Shown: positions 1 through 10,551 of the stretch, in pieces
Numbering within the stretch: the stretch's first letter is position 1
Layout: every line of letters starts with the position of its first letter
Assembly: GCA_010909165.1 (NCBI GenBank)
Contig: VJWM01000126.1
Location: 372,001-436,000, forward strand
Origin: Anthoceros angustus
Taxonomy: Eukaryota; Streptophyta; Anthocerotopsida; Anthocerotales; Anthocerotaceae
Direction of reading: 5' to 3'
DNA: 64,000 nucleotides
Notes under the pieces: model-generated
Databases searched by the model: none
The model's input: the letters and a program-made list of their open reading frames with translations, nothing else
What the model was told of the DNA's origin: nothing
Translations under genes and position numbers: made by a program

Positions 1-119
1 TGGGTAATTACAAATTTGGGAACCTTTCCAAGACTTCCCACAAGTTTGTAAGGGTTCCTCATTAAACGGTGGAATACGAGCGTTGTTTTCTACAATCTAG
101 CTAAGCTCTTGCTGTCGCC

Positions 120-1712
120 ATGGTGCTTAGCCGGCGGAAGCTGCGAGCTAAGAAACTGGCGGCGGCTGTGCTGGAAGGTGAGCTCGGGTCGGACGCCGGC
201 CAAGGGAAGACGGTTCGAGCGGAGGCGGAGTCCGAACTTGAGGGGAAGGGGGGGAAGAAGAGGAGGAGGAAAGACGTGAACGGGAGGGAACAGGAGAACG
301 GAACGGAGAAGGTGGAAGCGGCGGTGGAAGATGACCTCGAGGCAAGGAGATTGAGGAAGAAGGAGAAGAGAGCTAATCGGAGGAAAGGGGAGGAGGGAAA
401 GCCTGCGGATGGGGGTGTAGGAGAGGTAGAAGTAGATGACCTAGAGGCGAGGAGATTGAACAAAAAGAAGAAAACGACTAGTAAGAGGACCTTGGAGGAG
501 GGCAAGCCTGCGGTTGGCGGTGTAGCAGAGGTAGAAGGAGATGACCTAGAGGCGAGGAGATTGAAGAAAAAGGAGAAGAGAGCTAATAGGAGGAGCTTGG
601 AGGAGGGCAAGCCTGCGGATGGCGGTGTAGCAGAGGCAGAAGGAGATGACCTGGAGGCGAGGAGATCGAAGAAAAAGGAGAAGAGAGCTAATAGGAGGAG
701 CTTGGAGGAGGGCAAGCCTGCGGATGGCGGTTCAGGAGAAGTAGAAGGAGATGACCTAGAGGTGAGGAGATTGATGAAAAAGGAGAAGAGGGCTAATAGG
801 AGGAGCTTGGAGGAGGGCAAGCCTGCGGATGGCGCTGTAGGAGAGGTAGAAGGAGATGACCTAGAGGCGAGGAGATTGAAGAAAAAGGAGAAGAGGGCTA
901 GTAGGAGGATCTTGGAGAAGGGCGAGCCCGCGGGAGGCGGTGTAGGGGAGGGAGGGGAAGAGGGAGACCGTGCTGCAGGGAATGGCGAGGTGAAGGAGAC
1001 AGTAGAGGATGAGGACAGGACAAAGAAGGAGAAGACGAAGAAGAAAAAGAAACAGAAGAGTGGAGTGAATAGATGGGGTGAGAAGGAGGTAGAGAATGTT
1101 GAAGATGAGGAGCAGGAGCAGGCGGTGGAGAAATCAGGTGGGGAGGATGTGGAGGGAGGATACGAGAAAAGGAAGGTTCTGGTGGGAGGGATGCCCTACT
1201 CTGTGAGCGAGGATGACATTGTCGACTACTTCGGGGCATGTGGTCGCGTTGCGGAGTTAGATTGCGTCTTGTTTCCGGATACTGGCAAGTTTCGGGGGCT
1301 GGCTTTCATCACGTTTGAGACGGAGGCCGGGGCGAGGGCGGCTCTGGAGCTGGATGGAGCTGATATGGGGGGGAGGTACCTCAAGATTCAGCGCTCCAAG
1401 GTGAAGGAGGCTAAGGCGGAAAAGCCTCGATTTGAGAAGCCTCCGCAGAAGCATGAAGGCTGCACTTCGGCGTACATAGGGAACCTGGCCTGGGACGTGA
1501 CCGAAGAGGAGTTGAGGGACTTTTTTAAGAAGTGCAAGATTACAGGGATGCGATTTGCACACGACAAGAATACAGGAGAGTTCAAGGGCTTCGGTCATGT
1601 GGATTTTGCGGATGACAGGTCCTTGGAGACTGCCATTGCCTTGGACCAGCAGTTGGTCCATGGGAGGCCAATTAAGATTTCCTATGCTGTTCCACACAGG
1701 CGAGGCAACTAA
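120..1712 (+). CDS. Two-RRM RNA-binding protein, PHIP1-like
   Basis: Intronless 530-residue frame. The start lies in a good plant context (gccATGG) about 120 bases into the window. The N-terminal two thirds is lysine, arginine and glutamate rich and contains six in-frame 35-residue repeats (residues about 71-280). Two RRM domains follow: RRM1 at about 355-425 with RNP2 VLVGGMPY and RNP1 RGLAFITF, and RRM2 at about 450-525 with AYIGNLAW and KGFGHVDF. The RRM pair, including the GNLAWD motif and the closing GRPIKI stretch, resembles plant PHRAGMOPLASTIN INTERACTING PROTEIN 1, an RNA-binding protein linked to cell-plate formation. The CCHC zinc knuckles that I recall after the RRMs of Arabidopsis PHIP1 are absent, because the frame stops a few residues after RRM2. 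A generic nucleolin-like role is the alternative. The two-RRM assignment is firm and the PHIP1 orthology is likely. The next gene converges on its 3' end. Confidence 0.85.
   Translation: MVLSRRKLRAKKLAAAVLEGELGSDAGQGKTVRAEAESELEGKGGKKRRRKDVNGREQENGTEKVEAAVEDDLEARRLRKKEKRANRRKGEEGKPADGGVGEVEVDDLEARRLNKKKKTTSKRTLEEGKPAVGGVAEVEGDDLEARRLKKKEKRANRRSLEEGKPADGGVAEAEGDDLEARRSKKKEKRANRRSLEEGKPADGGSGEVEGDDLEVRRLMKKEKRANRRSLEEGKPADGAVGEVEGDDLEARRLKKKEKRASRRILEKGEPAGGGVGEGGEEGDRAAGNGEVKETVEDEDRTKKEKTKKKKKQKSGVNRWGEKEVENVEDEEQEQAVEKSGGEDVEGGYEKRKVLVGGMPYSVSEDDIVDYFGACGRVAELDCVLFPDTGKFRGLAFITFETEAGARAALELDGADMGGRYLKIQRSKVKEAKAEKPRFEKPPQKHEGCTSAYIGNLAWDVTEEELRDFFKKCKITGMRFAHDKNTGEFKGFGHVDFADDRSLETAIALDQQLVHGRPIKISYAVPHRRGN
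330..959 (+). repeat. In-frame 105 bp minisatellite, six units
   Basis: Units start at 330, 435, 540, 645, 750 and 855, a strict 105-base period that keeps frame. Each encodes 35 residues beginning DDLEARRLKKKEKR and continuing with an EEGKPADGG segment. Units three to six are the most alike, which suggests recent expansion by slippage or unequal exchange. The units add alternating acidic and basic blocks to the N-terminus of the RRM protein. Confidence 0.95.
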
Positions 1713-2448
1713 GGCTGATAACCTTGAGTTTTTTCTTTCCTTGTTTCTTAAGAGTGTTGTGATCGTCAGGTCAAAGTGGCACAGGCAATATGTGCTCACC
1801 GGCTCATCTTGTAGAGTTTGTGCTCCAACTTGAGTAGTTCTGGACATTAGCAAAGTTGTAAGCAAAACAGGAGCTAGTCCGTACGCTACTGAAAGGAAAA
1901 GAGGAGAAAGGGCTCTGCGGATTTTCAAGGACAATTTCCCAAGCTATGAAATGCGTGGACGGTTTCCGTCAGCGACCTGTAGAAGACACCTCCCGTTCGT
2001 CTCACGCTGGGGTTAGCAAATCCTAGAACTAGACTGCAATACTGCACTCCAGGCCTTTCTGCTTGTGAGAAGTGTAACATCACAATGCAATGCAAAATAG
2101 ATAACACAAAGCGAGATACCCTCAAAAAATAGCCCAGCTCCTGCAATAGGAAGACAGGTCACTCTCAGTGATTTTGATCCAAACCCATGTCATGGGCAAT
2201 AAATTTACAACGGGAGCTTGAGGAAAATGGAACCTGGGTGCAGGTGTCAAAACATAGCCAGGGTAAGCAAGGGTGGCGGACTTCTGCTAGGACTAGGAGT
2301 GAATGGAGCATTACCTGAGGCTAAACGGAGGCACCCGGTAGGCGGGCCATGAATACACCTGCTGTGACCGCCTAATGGACAATGTAAGACGAGCTCAGAC
2401 GGATTTCTAACTTTCAATATTATACACGATCTAGCAGCTGGTTGCAGA
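1713..2448. other. Convergent 3' intergenic region
   Basis: This holds the 3' ends of the RRM gene (+) and the SEUSS-like gene (-), whose stop codons lie 736 bases apart. I see no further coding region. The open frames here are short or antisense to the RRM exon. Confidence 0.6.
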
Positions 2449-5400
2449 CTAAGCAGTAGTCCTCATATCACTCATTTCACTCTGGGGGGTTCCCGGGAGA
2501 CTTTGCTGACCGGCATTCTGGTTAAGAGACTGGGCAGACTGAGAAATCGCTTGGCCAGAGGATTGAGGACCCATTTGCTTCGCCAGGGCTTGCTGGTACA
2601 TCTGAGAACCTAATTGACTATAATTGATGGACTGGTTGAGGGCCTGGGAAGAAAGTTGACTCAGACCTTGAGACTGGGACTGTGCCTGACTCAGCGCTTG
2701 GGCTTGGGTAAAGGCCTGCGACTGAGCCTGACTTAATCCTGGAGACTGGAGCTGGCTGAGACTAGACTGATGACTAATGGCCTGGGCGGAGAACTGAGAC
2801 GACGCCTGATTTCCAGACAGAGTCTGACCTTGGCCCAGGGGCTGCAGGTGGGGGACAGCAGGCGGCTGCATCTGATGCATACTACCTTGGGACTGCGACA
2901 AGTTCAGACTTCGAGCTTCCATCTGGCTGCGGATCTGCGGCTGCAAATGGGCAAACTGCTGAGGAAGCTTCATATTTGAAAAATCCCGCAGTTGTGAGAT
3001 AGAGGACCCCTGCAGTTGGTTCAACAGCTGCCCTTGCAGATGTTGTTGAAGGGACTGCGAAGGAACTCGGGCCAGTCCTGAAGTATGTGTTGCTGGAGTA
3101 CTTGATGCAGGCCCCTGTGTGAGATGGTTGATAATCTGTGTCAATGACCCTTGCGCACCTGAGAGTAGTCCTTTCATTTGCAATTTCCTTGCATTCGGGA
3201 ATTGCGCAAGTGCCTCTGCAAAGGGGCAGAACGATTGAAATGAGCACTTTCTGCAAGACAACTCAACATTTTCACGAAACCACAGTGGAACTACCTGCAA
3301 AGCAAGACTTACCAATGGGACCTAGCTTTGTTTTGTTATCAAAAGATATCAGGTCTTTCATGCTATTCACAACCTCTGATATCTGGAAGGAACAAATTCC
3401 AGCACAAGACAAAGGTCAATTAAAAGTACAGTCCACGCTGGCAAAAAGACGGGGATCCGCTCCTCATACCTGCAAACATCTAACATAACGTTTCGAAAAA
3501 CCAAGGTCGTTAACACTGGGGGCATCCAACTTCATGGCCAGCTGTCTTGCTGTTTGTGTAAATCTGCACTCACAGAACACGAAAGACCATCGAATGACAT
3601 CTCTAACAGAAGGCTCAGCCCTTTGAAAAACAGCATCACTGTGTGACAGATTTTTGATGGCTTACGAATTGCAATGGGACTTCAGATTTTCAACACTTGC
3701 ATCAAACCCCTCCTGATCGGCCTCAATTACTAAGCTAGCCAGTTGGTGTGCCTGAACAGACAAGTATGTCAGTCACATGACAGTTGAAAACCAGTGTACC
3801 AAAACGGTAAGATATAGAACAGGCACAGACCTGCTGCAGCAAATTCTTCCGAGGAACTACCTCCTCATGGGCAGTTGTACAAAACTCCCATGAATGTATC
3901 TGGGCAAGGTAAATGTTAACGATGTGGATGGGCAAATGCAGACAACTTGGAAGGTACAAAGATCTGCCCAAGAATGCTCCATGACAGTCGAGTAGGAGGC
4001 AATACCTTCAATGCTGGACTAAAAGTCACTCGAAGCCTTCCATATCTTACAACCTACAAACAAATACATCCAGAACTGGCTCTCATGAGCATGGAACTGT
4101 ATCAAACCAGTTGAGCGGAATGACTTGACATAGGGAGCATGACAAGCATACCCGCAGCTCTTGAAAGATTGATTCGTGTACAGCATTGGGATACTCTAGT
4201 ACAAACTTGCCAGAAGATAAAACATACCTGTGCACATCAGGTTAAAGCCCATCATAAAATGGAGTTTAGCAGAAACACCACAGCAAACAGACACCTCAAG
4301 AGAGAGCACTCACTCCTCAGCAGCATCCAGAAACAATAGCTCATCAACGAGCCCACTGTCGTATTTGATTTTGAACAGCCGAGGTAATACGTCCGTGCAA
4401 GATTCTGATCAACCAGAGAACACAAACGCTACATAGCATCAGGCTTTTGTAACCTACAAATGCTCTCACTAAGGACATGGTAATAGGTCAGTTGCTAAGA
4501 CTTTGGGACATGGCCACCAATAATTAGCCAGAGACGTCAAGGACAGTAGGCTTCCTCCAATCCAATGTTGACTTCCTAGCCAGGAAAAGCATGGGCTCTT
4601 GGCATTATTGGACTACATAACATGAAACGCAATGCTTCATGTCCATAATAATTCGCCACATAGACGACAACCAATCATCCAATAGGAATTAACTAATCTC
4701 TGCCTCACCGGGAATAGGCTCCAGGAGCAAGGGTTCAGAGAATCAACACTGCAGTCAAACAAAAGACTTTCTCTTGTAGCTGTTCAACAATCTTAAGATG
4801 CTCAACAAGCTAATAATCATGCACACGTGGACAGAGAAACTCACCAAAACCCCGGCCTGGTTGGACACCGCAGATATTACAAAACCAGTATTCCTGAATG
4901 CCATAGTCACAATCAAAACTTAGGGCACACAGAAAAATCTTGAACCCAAAGTACCCTTCAAACTAAATAGCAAAACCTATCAACGAACCATTGGAAAAAG
5001 GCCTTGAGCATGCTTTCCAACAGGTGAGGAGTTGTTATAGCTAGTCAAACACCACCGCTTCCTTCCACCTGGAGCAAAGAACTCACGCACAAGATTTCTC
5101 CAGAAGCCGATGTTATTGTCCTGGAAGACGACACTACCAGTCACGACAACTCCAGGAGAGAATAACCTGAAATGAGACATCACTCATAGACGGCAGGTAT
5201 CTGTGGCCCAGCAAGCCAGAGTTTGTCACCTGAGGACGTTTCCTTTGTTCCTGGATGTAAAGTTTTAGCACTTGAAGACACTGAGAGGAAATAGAAACTG
5301 GCATTGGACTTTGAGTGATTCCTTCAGCAGCACCTCCACGAAATCCAGTGAGACCACTTGCCGAATTATGTAAACACTGGCGAGCTTTCAAGCCCTGCAG

Positions 5401-7046
5401 CAGTTGACTTTGAAACGTTGGCTGCATGCTGGCAATCATTTGCTGAACTCCACCAGAGAGCTTCAAACCAGTGGCAGCTTGATGACCATGGTACTGCGGA
5501 TGCTGACTCATGGAATACATGGCCTGCTGACCACCCATTTGATATATGGCTTGATGGTTAGCAGCAGCTTGCTGGTTTGCTGCCTGCGCACGTGCATGAG
5601 CTTGTGACAGTGCCTGAGCTTGCATATGAGCTAGACTTGGCTGTCGCTTCACCGCTGTGTGCTGCAAGAAAGAGTCAAGTCATTGTTTTTGTACATTGTC
5701 TGCGTTCCCATCCCAAGAGTGACTGAACACAAACAAAACATTACCTGGTAAGACAGAGAGTTTGCAGCCGCATTTGGCTGCAAGGAGGAGTGTTGAGAGG
5801 AGAAAAATTGGGACGGACTGCTAAGACCTGGTTGCTGAACTACTGGCTGACTAGCACCTTGCATCAATCCTAAAATTCGAGGGGACTGCAGATTGGCTTG
5901 TTGACTATGATAATTCATTGCTGGAGCTCCATGGGGTCTGGAATAACTCAAAGGTTGATTTGCCAATTGAGCCCTTGACATATGCAAGGGCTCTCCATGC
6001 TGCCCGAGCTGCTGTGCAAGCTGCTGTTCAAGCTGCTGCCCAATGTTCTGGCCAAGGTTCTGCCCAAGCTGCTGACCAAGCTGCTGCCCAGCTCCTTCAG
6101 GTAAGCATTGGAGCTGTCCATTCCCCAGGTGCCCCTGATGTCCAGGGCGATGACTGGCTAGCTGTCCTACGTCAAAGTCAGGTTGGTCGCTACTAAGGTC
6201 ACAACCATCCAACTCCAGTGGTGTTGCTCCTGTGAAAGGACCTTGGAAACTCGACTCTTGAAAAGAGAAGTCTTGCCCATTATTTGCAGAACCTGTTTGT
6301 GAAAGCGATTGATGGCTCAAAAATCCAGGCTCTCCTGTGGTAGAGGTTACACCCCCTGAGCTAACCTGTTGACTCTGAAACTTCCGGCCTTGAAATCCTT
6401 GCATATTAGCCATGGTTCTCTGCATGGGTAGTTGCTGAGTCCCCAATTGCCGAGTTGACTGATCAAAACCAGTCTGGAAGTTCAACACTTTCTGATCCAT
6501 GACAGGCTTGCCTTGCAGGATCTCCAAACCGGCCTGTGAGTTAGCAGTAGGATGGCTGTCAAAGACATAAGGCTCCTGCTTCATAGACTGAAAGCCCCTC
6601 TCCGCAGAAGATACTGCACCCAGGTTGTTCTGCCCTTGACTGCTAATGGAACCATTGAGACCTTGTTGTGGATGCTGCTGAGCATTGGAGGTAGAAGATA
6701 CCGCTGTCGTCCCCGACCACTCATCAGCAGGTGCCAATGAACCAGTTGCAGAACCTGGCTGCGGTTGCGAAATGGGGATAAGTGCAGCTGAACCCAGATT
6801 ACTAAAGGTATCCTGCGATCCTGACTCAAGAAAGGAAGTGGAAATATCAGAGGTAATGTTCGACGCAAACGAGGCATTGAGAATTGATAAATCAACCGAA
6901 TCCGACGGGCTAGGATCTGTAGCCCTAAGGGACATGGTATCACTCGCCATCGCTCCTTGAGAAGCAAACTGCATGGAATGCCCTGAGAGATTTCCGCCTG
7001 ATAACTGCCGCACATCCATTGCAGCTGCCGCACCAAGCCTTGCCAT
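2449..7046 (-). CDS. SEUSS-like LIM-domain-binding transcriptional co-repressor
   Basis: Twelve exons can be traced by GT-AG borders and by similarity to Arabidopsis SEUSS: 7046-5745, 5661-5230, 5120-4989, 4893-4845, 4404-4314, 4227-4152, 4053-4006, 3899-3831, 3751-3666, 3563-3470, 3382-3313 and 3215-2449. They sum to 3216 bases and keep frame, giving 1071 residues. The N-terminus is Gln/Ser-rich. The conserved LDB core runs from DNNIGFWRNLVREFFAPGGR through CNICG, VLPRLFKIKYDSG, HSWEFC and VNDLGFSKRYVRCLQ to the EVVNSMKDLI segment. A long Gln/Ser/Ala tail follows. SEUSS proteins bridge DNA-binding factors to LEUNIG-type Groucho repressors in the nucleus. The start at 7046 (MARLGAAA) is preferred, with 7019 (MDVRQL) as an alternative. 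Donors after exons 3 and 8 (GTTCGT, GTCTGT) are unusual. Whether this is SEU itself or a SEUSS-LIKE paralogue cannot be told. Confidence 0.92.
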
Positions 7047-8944
7047 ATTTCCAAGCCACCTACTCCTCCCTAGTGCAAACAAAGTTGGTGTCTGCAGAGC
7101 CTCGCTCTGCCCCACCTAATCAGGCCAGCATTCCCGACTGCAAACGCGCCACCCAGTCAGGAATGGCGTTCACCATCAACATCCAAGGCCTACCAGACCC
7201 ACGTCCCTAACTCGTCACCACAAACGCTCCTCCCCAACAACGAATCAGCTTCCAGCCAAACCCATCTTCCCATACCCACAACCTCACCTTTATCACATTC
7301 ATGCTCCAATTGAGACCCTGCGGTAAGCATACCCCGACGCGATGCGCTTCACGCCTAAAGACCCCAGACCCCACCCCGACCGTCCCTGCGGGAACCTACT
7401 GTACGGACATCATGCGACGCCATGACTGCACCTCCACCAAAGCTTTCGATCATCCCTTCCACTATTGCTGCACCAAACATGCGCGTCAGGCTCCAAGAAT
7501 AAATACTTGATCGCCCTCCTCGCAAACCCAGCACAAAGCACTTGTCCGCGGATCGGCCTGCCCCGGCCCGATCTAGTCACAACCCCGTCCATAGCGTCCC
7601 CCATACTCCACCCCCACAAACACACATACTGCCACCCCTCAGCTGCAGCTTCCTCGAGTCCACGTCCTGCTGCCAGCTGAGCTCCTCGTGCACCTGCGCA
7701 CCCACTGCTAGTGCAAATTCCCGAAGCTCGTTACCAGGTGGACAGGTCCCAGGAGGGGGCAGGGCTCATGCGAGGTACAAACGTGCGAAGATAAAATGGG
7801 CTGCCGGAGGAGATTTACCACAGAAATTCCTTTTTCCTAAGCTGCAGCATGGCACGAGAAGGACAACCATTCCCCCTTCCCTAATGCTCCGGGAGTGCGG
7901 CAAGAGCTCCCCTCAGGCTCCCCAACGACACAATCAAGACCATTTCCAGCACTTCTTTGCTTCCAAGTAGGGGATACCCATACGGTCAGACTCCAGGTCA
8001 GAACCTTCTCCGAAGTTTTTTGTGTTTTAGATAAGAGCGAGTTGCCATTTCATTTTCCGTGACCACCTCCACGGCACGCGCCTTCTTCAGGAGTCCGTTA
8101 CGTCGCCCGCAGCCCCTCTTTCTAATAACACGGATACCTACCTTTACAGAAGTTAAAGAATGAAATCTATTAGTTTCTTGTCATAAACTTGGTACTTAAT
8201 AACTTCTGCTATGATGTGCCTGAGCTACTTGTACCAAGAACATCCATTTCCTCTAGGCATCTCATTGAAGTATTGATCTAAGTGCAGATGTTTAGCAAGG
8301 GAGTTTTTATAAATGTGAGTTCATTTAATCAAAGTCATTGGGATACACATTAATCTAGATATGTAATCCATATGGCATCTTTATGGTATCCACTTATTAC
8401 ATTTTATATATATACTACCACGACACACACATCCTTATATATCACTTAATCTACACCTAAAGCCTTTCTTATTACACATCACACTGGACCCAATCCGAAG
8501 AATCTTGATAATCCTCCTCCAACTTTGACCCCCTTAGTCCAAAGAGTTCTAGAGTTTACTGATTTAAGGGTAGTATGAATAATGTTTGATAGATATAATG
8601 TTTGATAGATATTATATTATATTTTAAAATATTATAAAATAAAAAATCTAATTGGAGATTATAAATTTGAACTTGAAGTTGGAAGATTTCACATCTACAT
8701 TTCATGTTAAGATTAACTAGGTAGGTTGTTTAATTTATCGGTATGTGATATTGTGTGGATACCTATTATGAATCACAGAGTTACACAAGCCCTACCTGCA
8801 TAATAAATATAGAATAGCTTATGTGCATGGGGCAATTTGTTGAGATTTTGCCCTGAAAATTTGAAGCTAAAAACTCTAACAATATGAATATGAGGTGGTG
8901 CATATTGGGTGATGTAGGTAATGCTGGTTTAGCCTGAATGTTGC
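7047..8944. other. SEUSS-like leader and upstream region, then AT-rich DNA
   Basis: From 7050 to about 8000 the DNA is pyrimidine-rich on the + strand and is probably the 5' UTR, leader intron and promoter of the SEUSS-like gene. Open frames here have no recognisable domain. From about 8150 the composition turns strongly AT-rich and I see no gene. Confidence 0.4.
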
Positions 8945-9024
8945 CATAAGTTGTTTGATGAACCTAGTTGCAACAAACCCTAGTCATAAGTTGTTTAATG
9001 AACCTGATTGCAACAAACCCTAGT
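8945..9024. repeat. 40 bp direct tandem duplication
   Basis: Two copies at 8945-8984 and 8985-9024 start with cataagttgttt and end with caacaaaccctagt. They differ by a few substitutions. The region is non-coding. Confidence 0.9.
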
Positions 9025-9166
9025 GACCGACTACACTTGGTTGTACACATCTCCCCTACAGCTTCATGATGTAAGGGGGACCTTTAAGCAATATACAAAG
9101 ATGGGTGGTTGTAGATGAAGCCCTAGATTTATTCGTTCTTTGTCTCAATCTAATAGAACTCTCACT

Positions 9167-9170
<4 letters not shown>

Positions 9171-9224
<54 letters not shown>
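9171..9224. repeat. (AT)27 microsatellite
   Basis: An uninterrupted AT dinucleotide run of 54 bases. It creates the spurious Tyr-Ile repeat frames seen on both strands. Confidence 0.98.
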
Positions 9225-9227
<3 letters not shown>

Positions 9228-9799
9228 CATTTTAATTTTTTTATAATGACCATATCAGATTCTTTAGCTTCAAACATAGTACTTGCTAAAAAGAAAGAGA
9301 AAGAAGAAGACTTTATTATAAAAAACGGGAAAAACCCATGCACCTCAAAAACAAAGGGAAAAACCCAACAAAGAGTACCATGCCAGGGCGACTAGCCCCA
9401 CGATCAAAAAAAAAAGTAGCTTATTGCTACTCTAGCAAGAGTTTCTAAATTTTTACAAAAGAATGTGACAAAATAAATATATGTAAAGCCTCCCATTAAC
9501 CATGTGTGTAAGAGTTCAAGGACATGTTGCACGATCTTACATTGATCCTCTTTTTTCTAATGTGATGTGAAATAGTCAAAAGAGCCATTTGAGAAGCTCC
9601 CATCTCCTAATAACATATAATAATTAGCCAAAACCAAAAATATAATGATTCATGGACATTTAATATCATAAGAATCTTCACAATGTAGAAAACTTCTTCT
9701 TTCATTTTCAAGACTTGCAAAACACAAGGCTACAAACTGATTGAATGGACAAATGATTCTAGGCACAAATACTTCTAGGTTAATTGAAGTTTTTCGATT

Positions 9800-10162
9800 C
9801 TATTTTCCTTTCTTCTTTCCTTTCTTGTCAGGCTTTTCTTCAGGTTTCTCAGCATCCTCTTCAGGTGGATCCAATGGTCCCTCGGGCGGGGGTGGAGGTG
9901 TAAGTTCCTCAATTTTTTTCAATGACTCCTCATGTTGTTTAGACAAGTCTTCAAATTTTGCTTGCAATGCAATCTTCTCATTTTTCAGAGTCTCATACTC
10001 TGCATTTGAGAAGCCTCCAAGACTATGCAAGATGAAGTCAAGTGCTATAACGGGTTTCTCCTTTTCCTCATAGAGATTTACCAGCACTTTTGTTAGAGCA
10101 TCTAATACTCCACTGGCTTCCAAGTATTTCCGGAAAGCCTCTTTTCGTGATTCGCTTCCCAT
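9800..10162 (-). CDS. MYCBP / FAP174-like protein
   Basis: A 120-residue intronless frame starting MGSESRKEAFRKYLEASG. The segment FRKYLEASGVLDALTKVLV followed by YEEKEKP and ALDFI closely follows c-MYC binding protein (AMY-1). A short coiled coil comes next (about 65-90), then a proline run and a Lys/Glu-rich tail (about 93-120) that looks lineage-specific. The Chlamydomonas homologue FAP174 is an axonemal central-pair protein, and animal MYCBP binds A-kinase anchoring proteins. In a plant this points to the sperm flagellum, which implies a lineage with swimming sperm; that is inference. The first ATG of the frame is used; three upstream in-frame codons lack one. Next neighbour is a PPR gene facing away, with about 390 bases between starts. 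Confidence 0.85.
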   Translation of the reverse strand: MGSESRKEAFRKYLEASGVLDALTKVLVNLYEEKEKPVIALDFILHSLGGFSNAEYETLKNEKIALQAKFEDLSKQHEESLKKIEELTPPPPPEGPLDPPEEDAEKPEEKPDKKGKKKGK

Positions 10163-10551
10163 ATCTTCCAAGTTATAGAAGCTGATGTGCTTGAATTGCA
10201 GGGACTTTGGTTATGGTTAGAACCACCGTGGTTCATTATGTTAGACCAACTGTGGTTTAGGGTGCTACAAAAGTTGTTTGGGTGTTTGAGTCTTCAATAA
10301 AAGTGATACAATACCTAGGTGTTTATGGATGCAAAGGCAAAGGTTTCCTTAGCATTCAGTTATCACAGTAGAATTGAAGTAGTTTGACATAAAGTAACTC
10401 TATGTGGAATCCAAAAATCTCAAGTGTCTTGTTTGCATTCAAGCCCTCCTGATTTGGCCTCATCGGAATGGTGTGGTCATCTACAATACGTGGGCATCCT
10501 GCCACAGTCTGCTGTTAGAGACTCTCATCTTCGGACAGCGGTCCTTGAACG

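Noticed and set aside
101-820. 239-residue minus-strand frame with repeated PSSKLLLLALFSFF-type units
   Set aside because: It is the exact antisense of the 105 bp coding minisatellite in the RRM protein, which has recognisable domains on the other strand.
9056-9395. Frames with Tyr-Ile or Ile-Tyr runs
   Set aside because: Produced by the AT microsatellite at 9171-9224.
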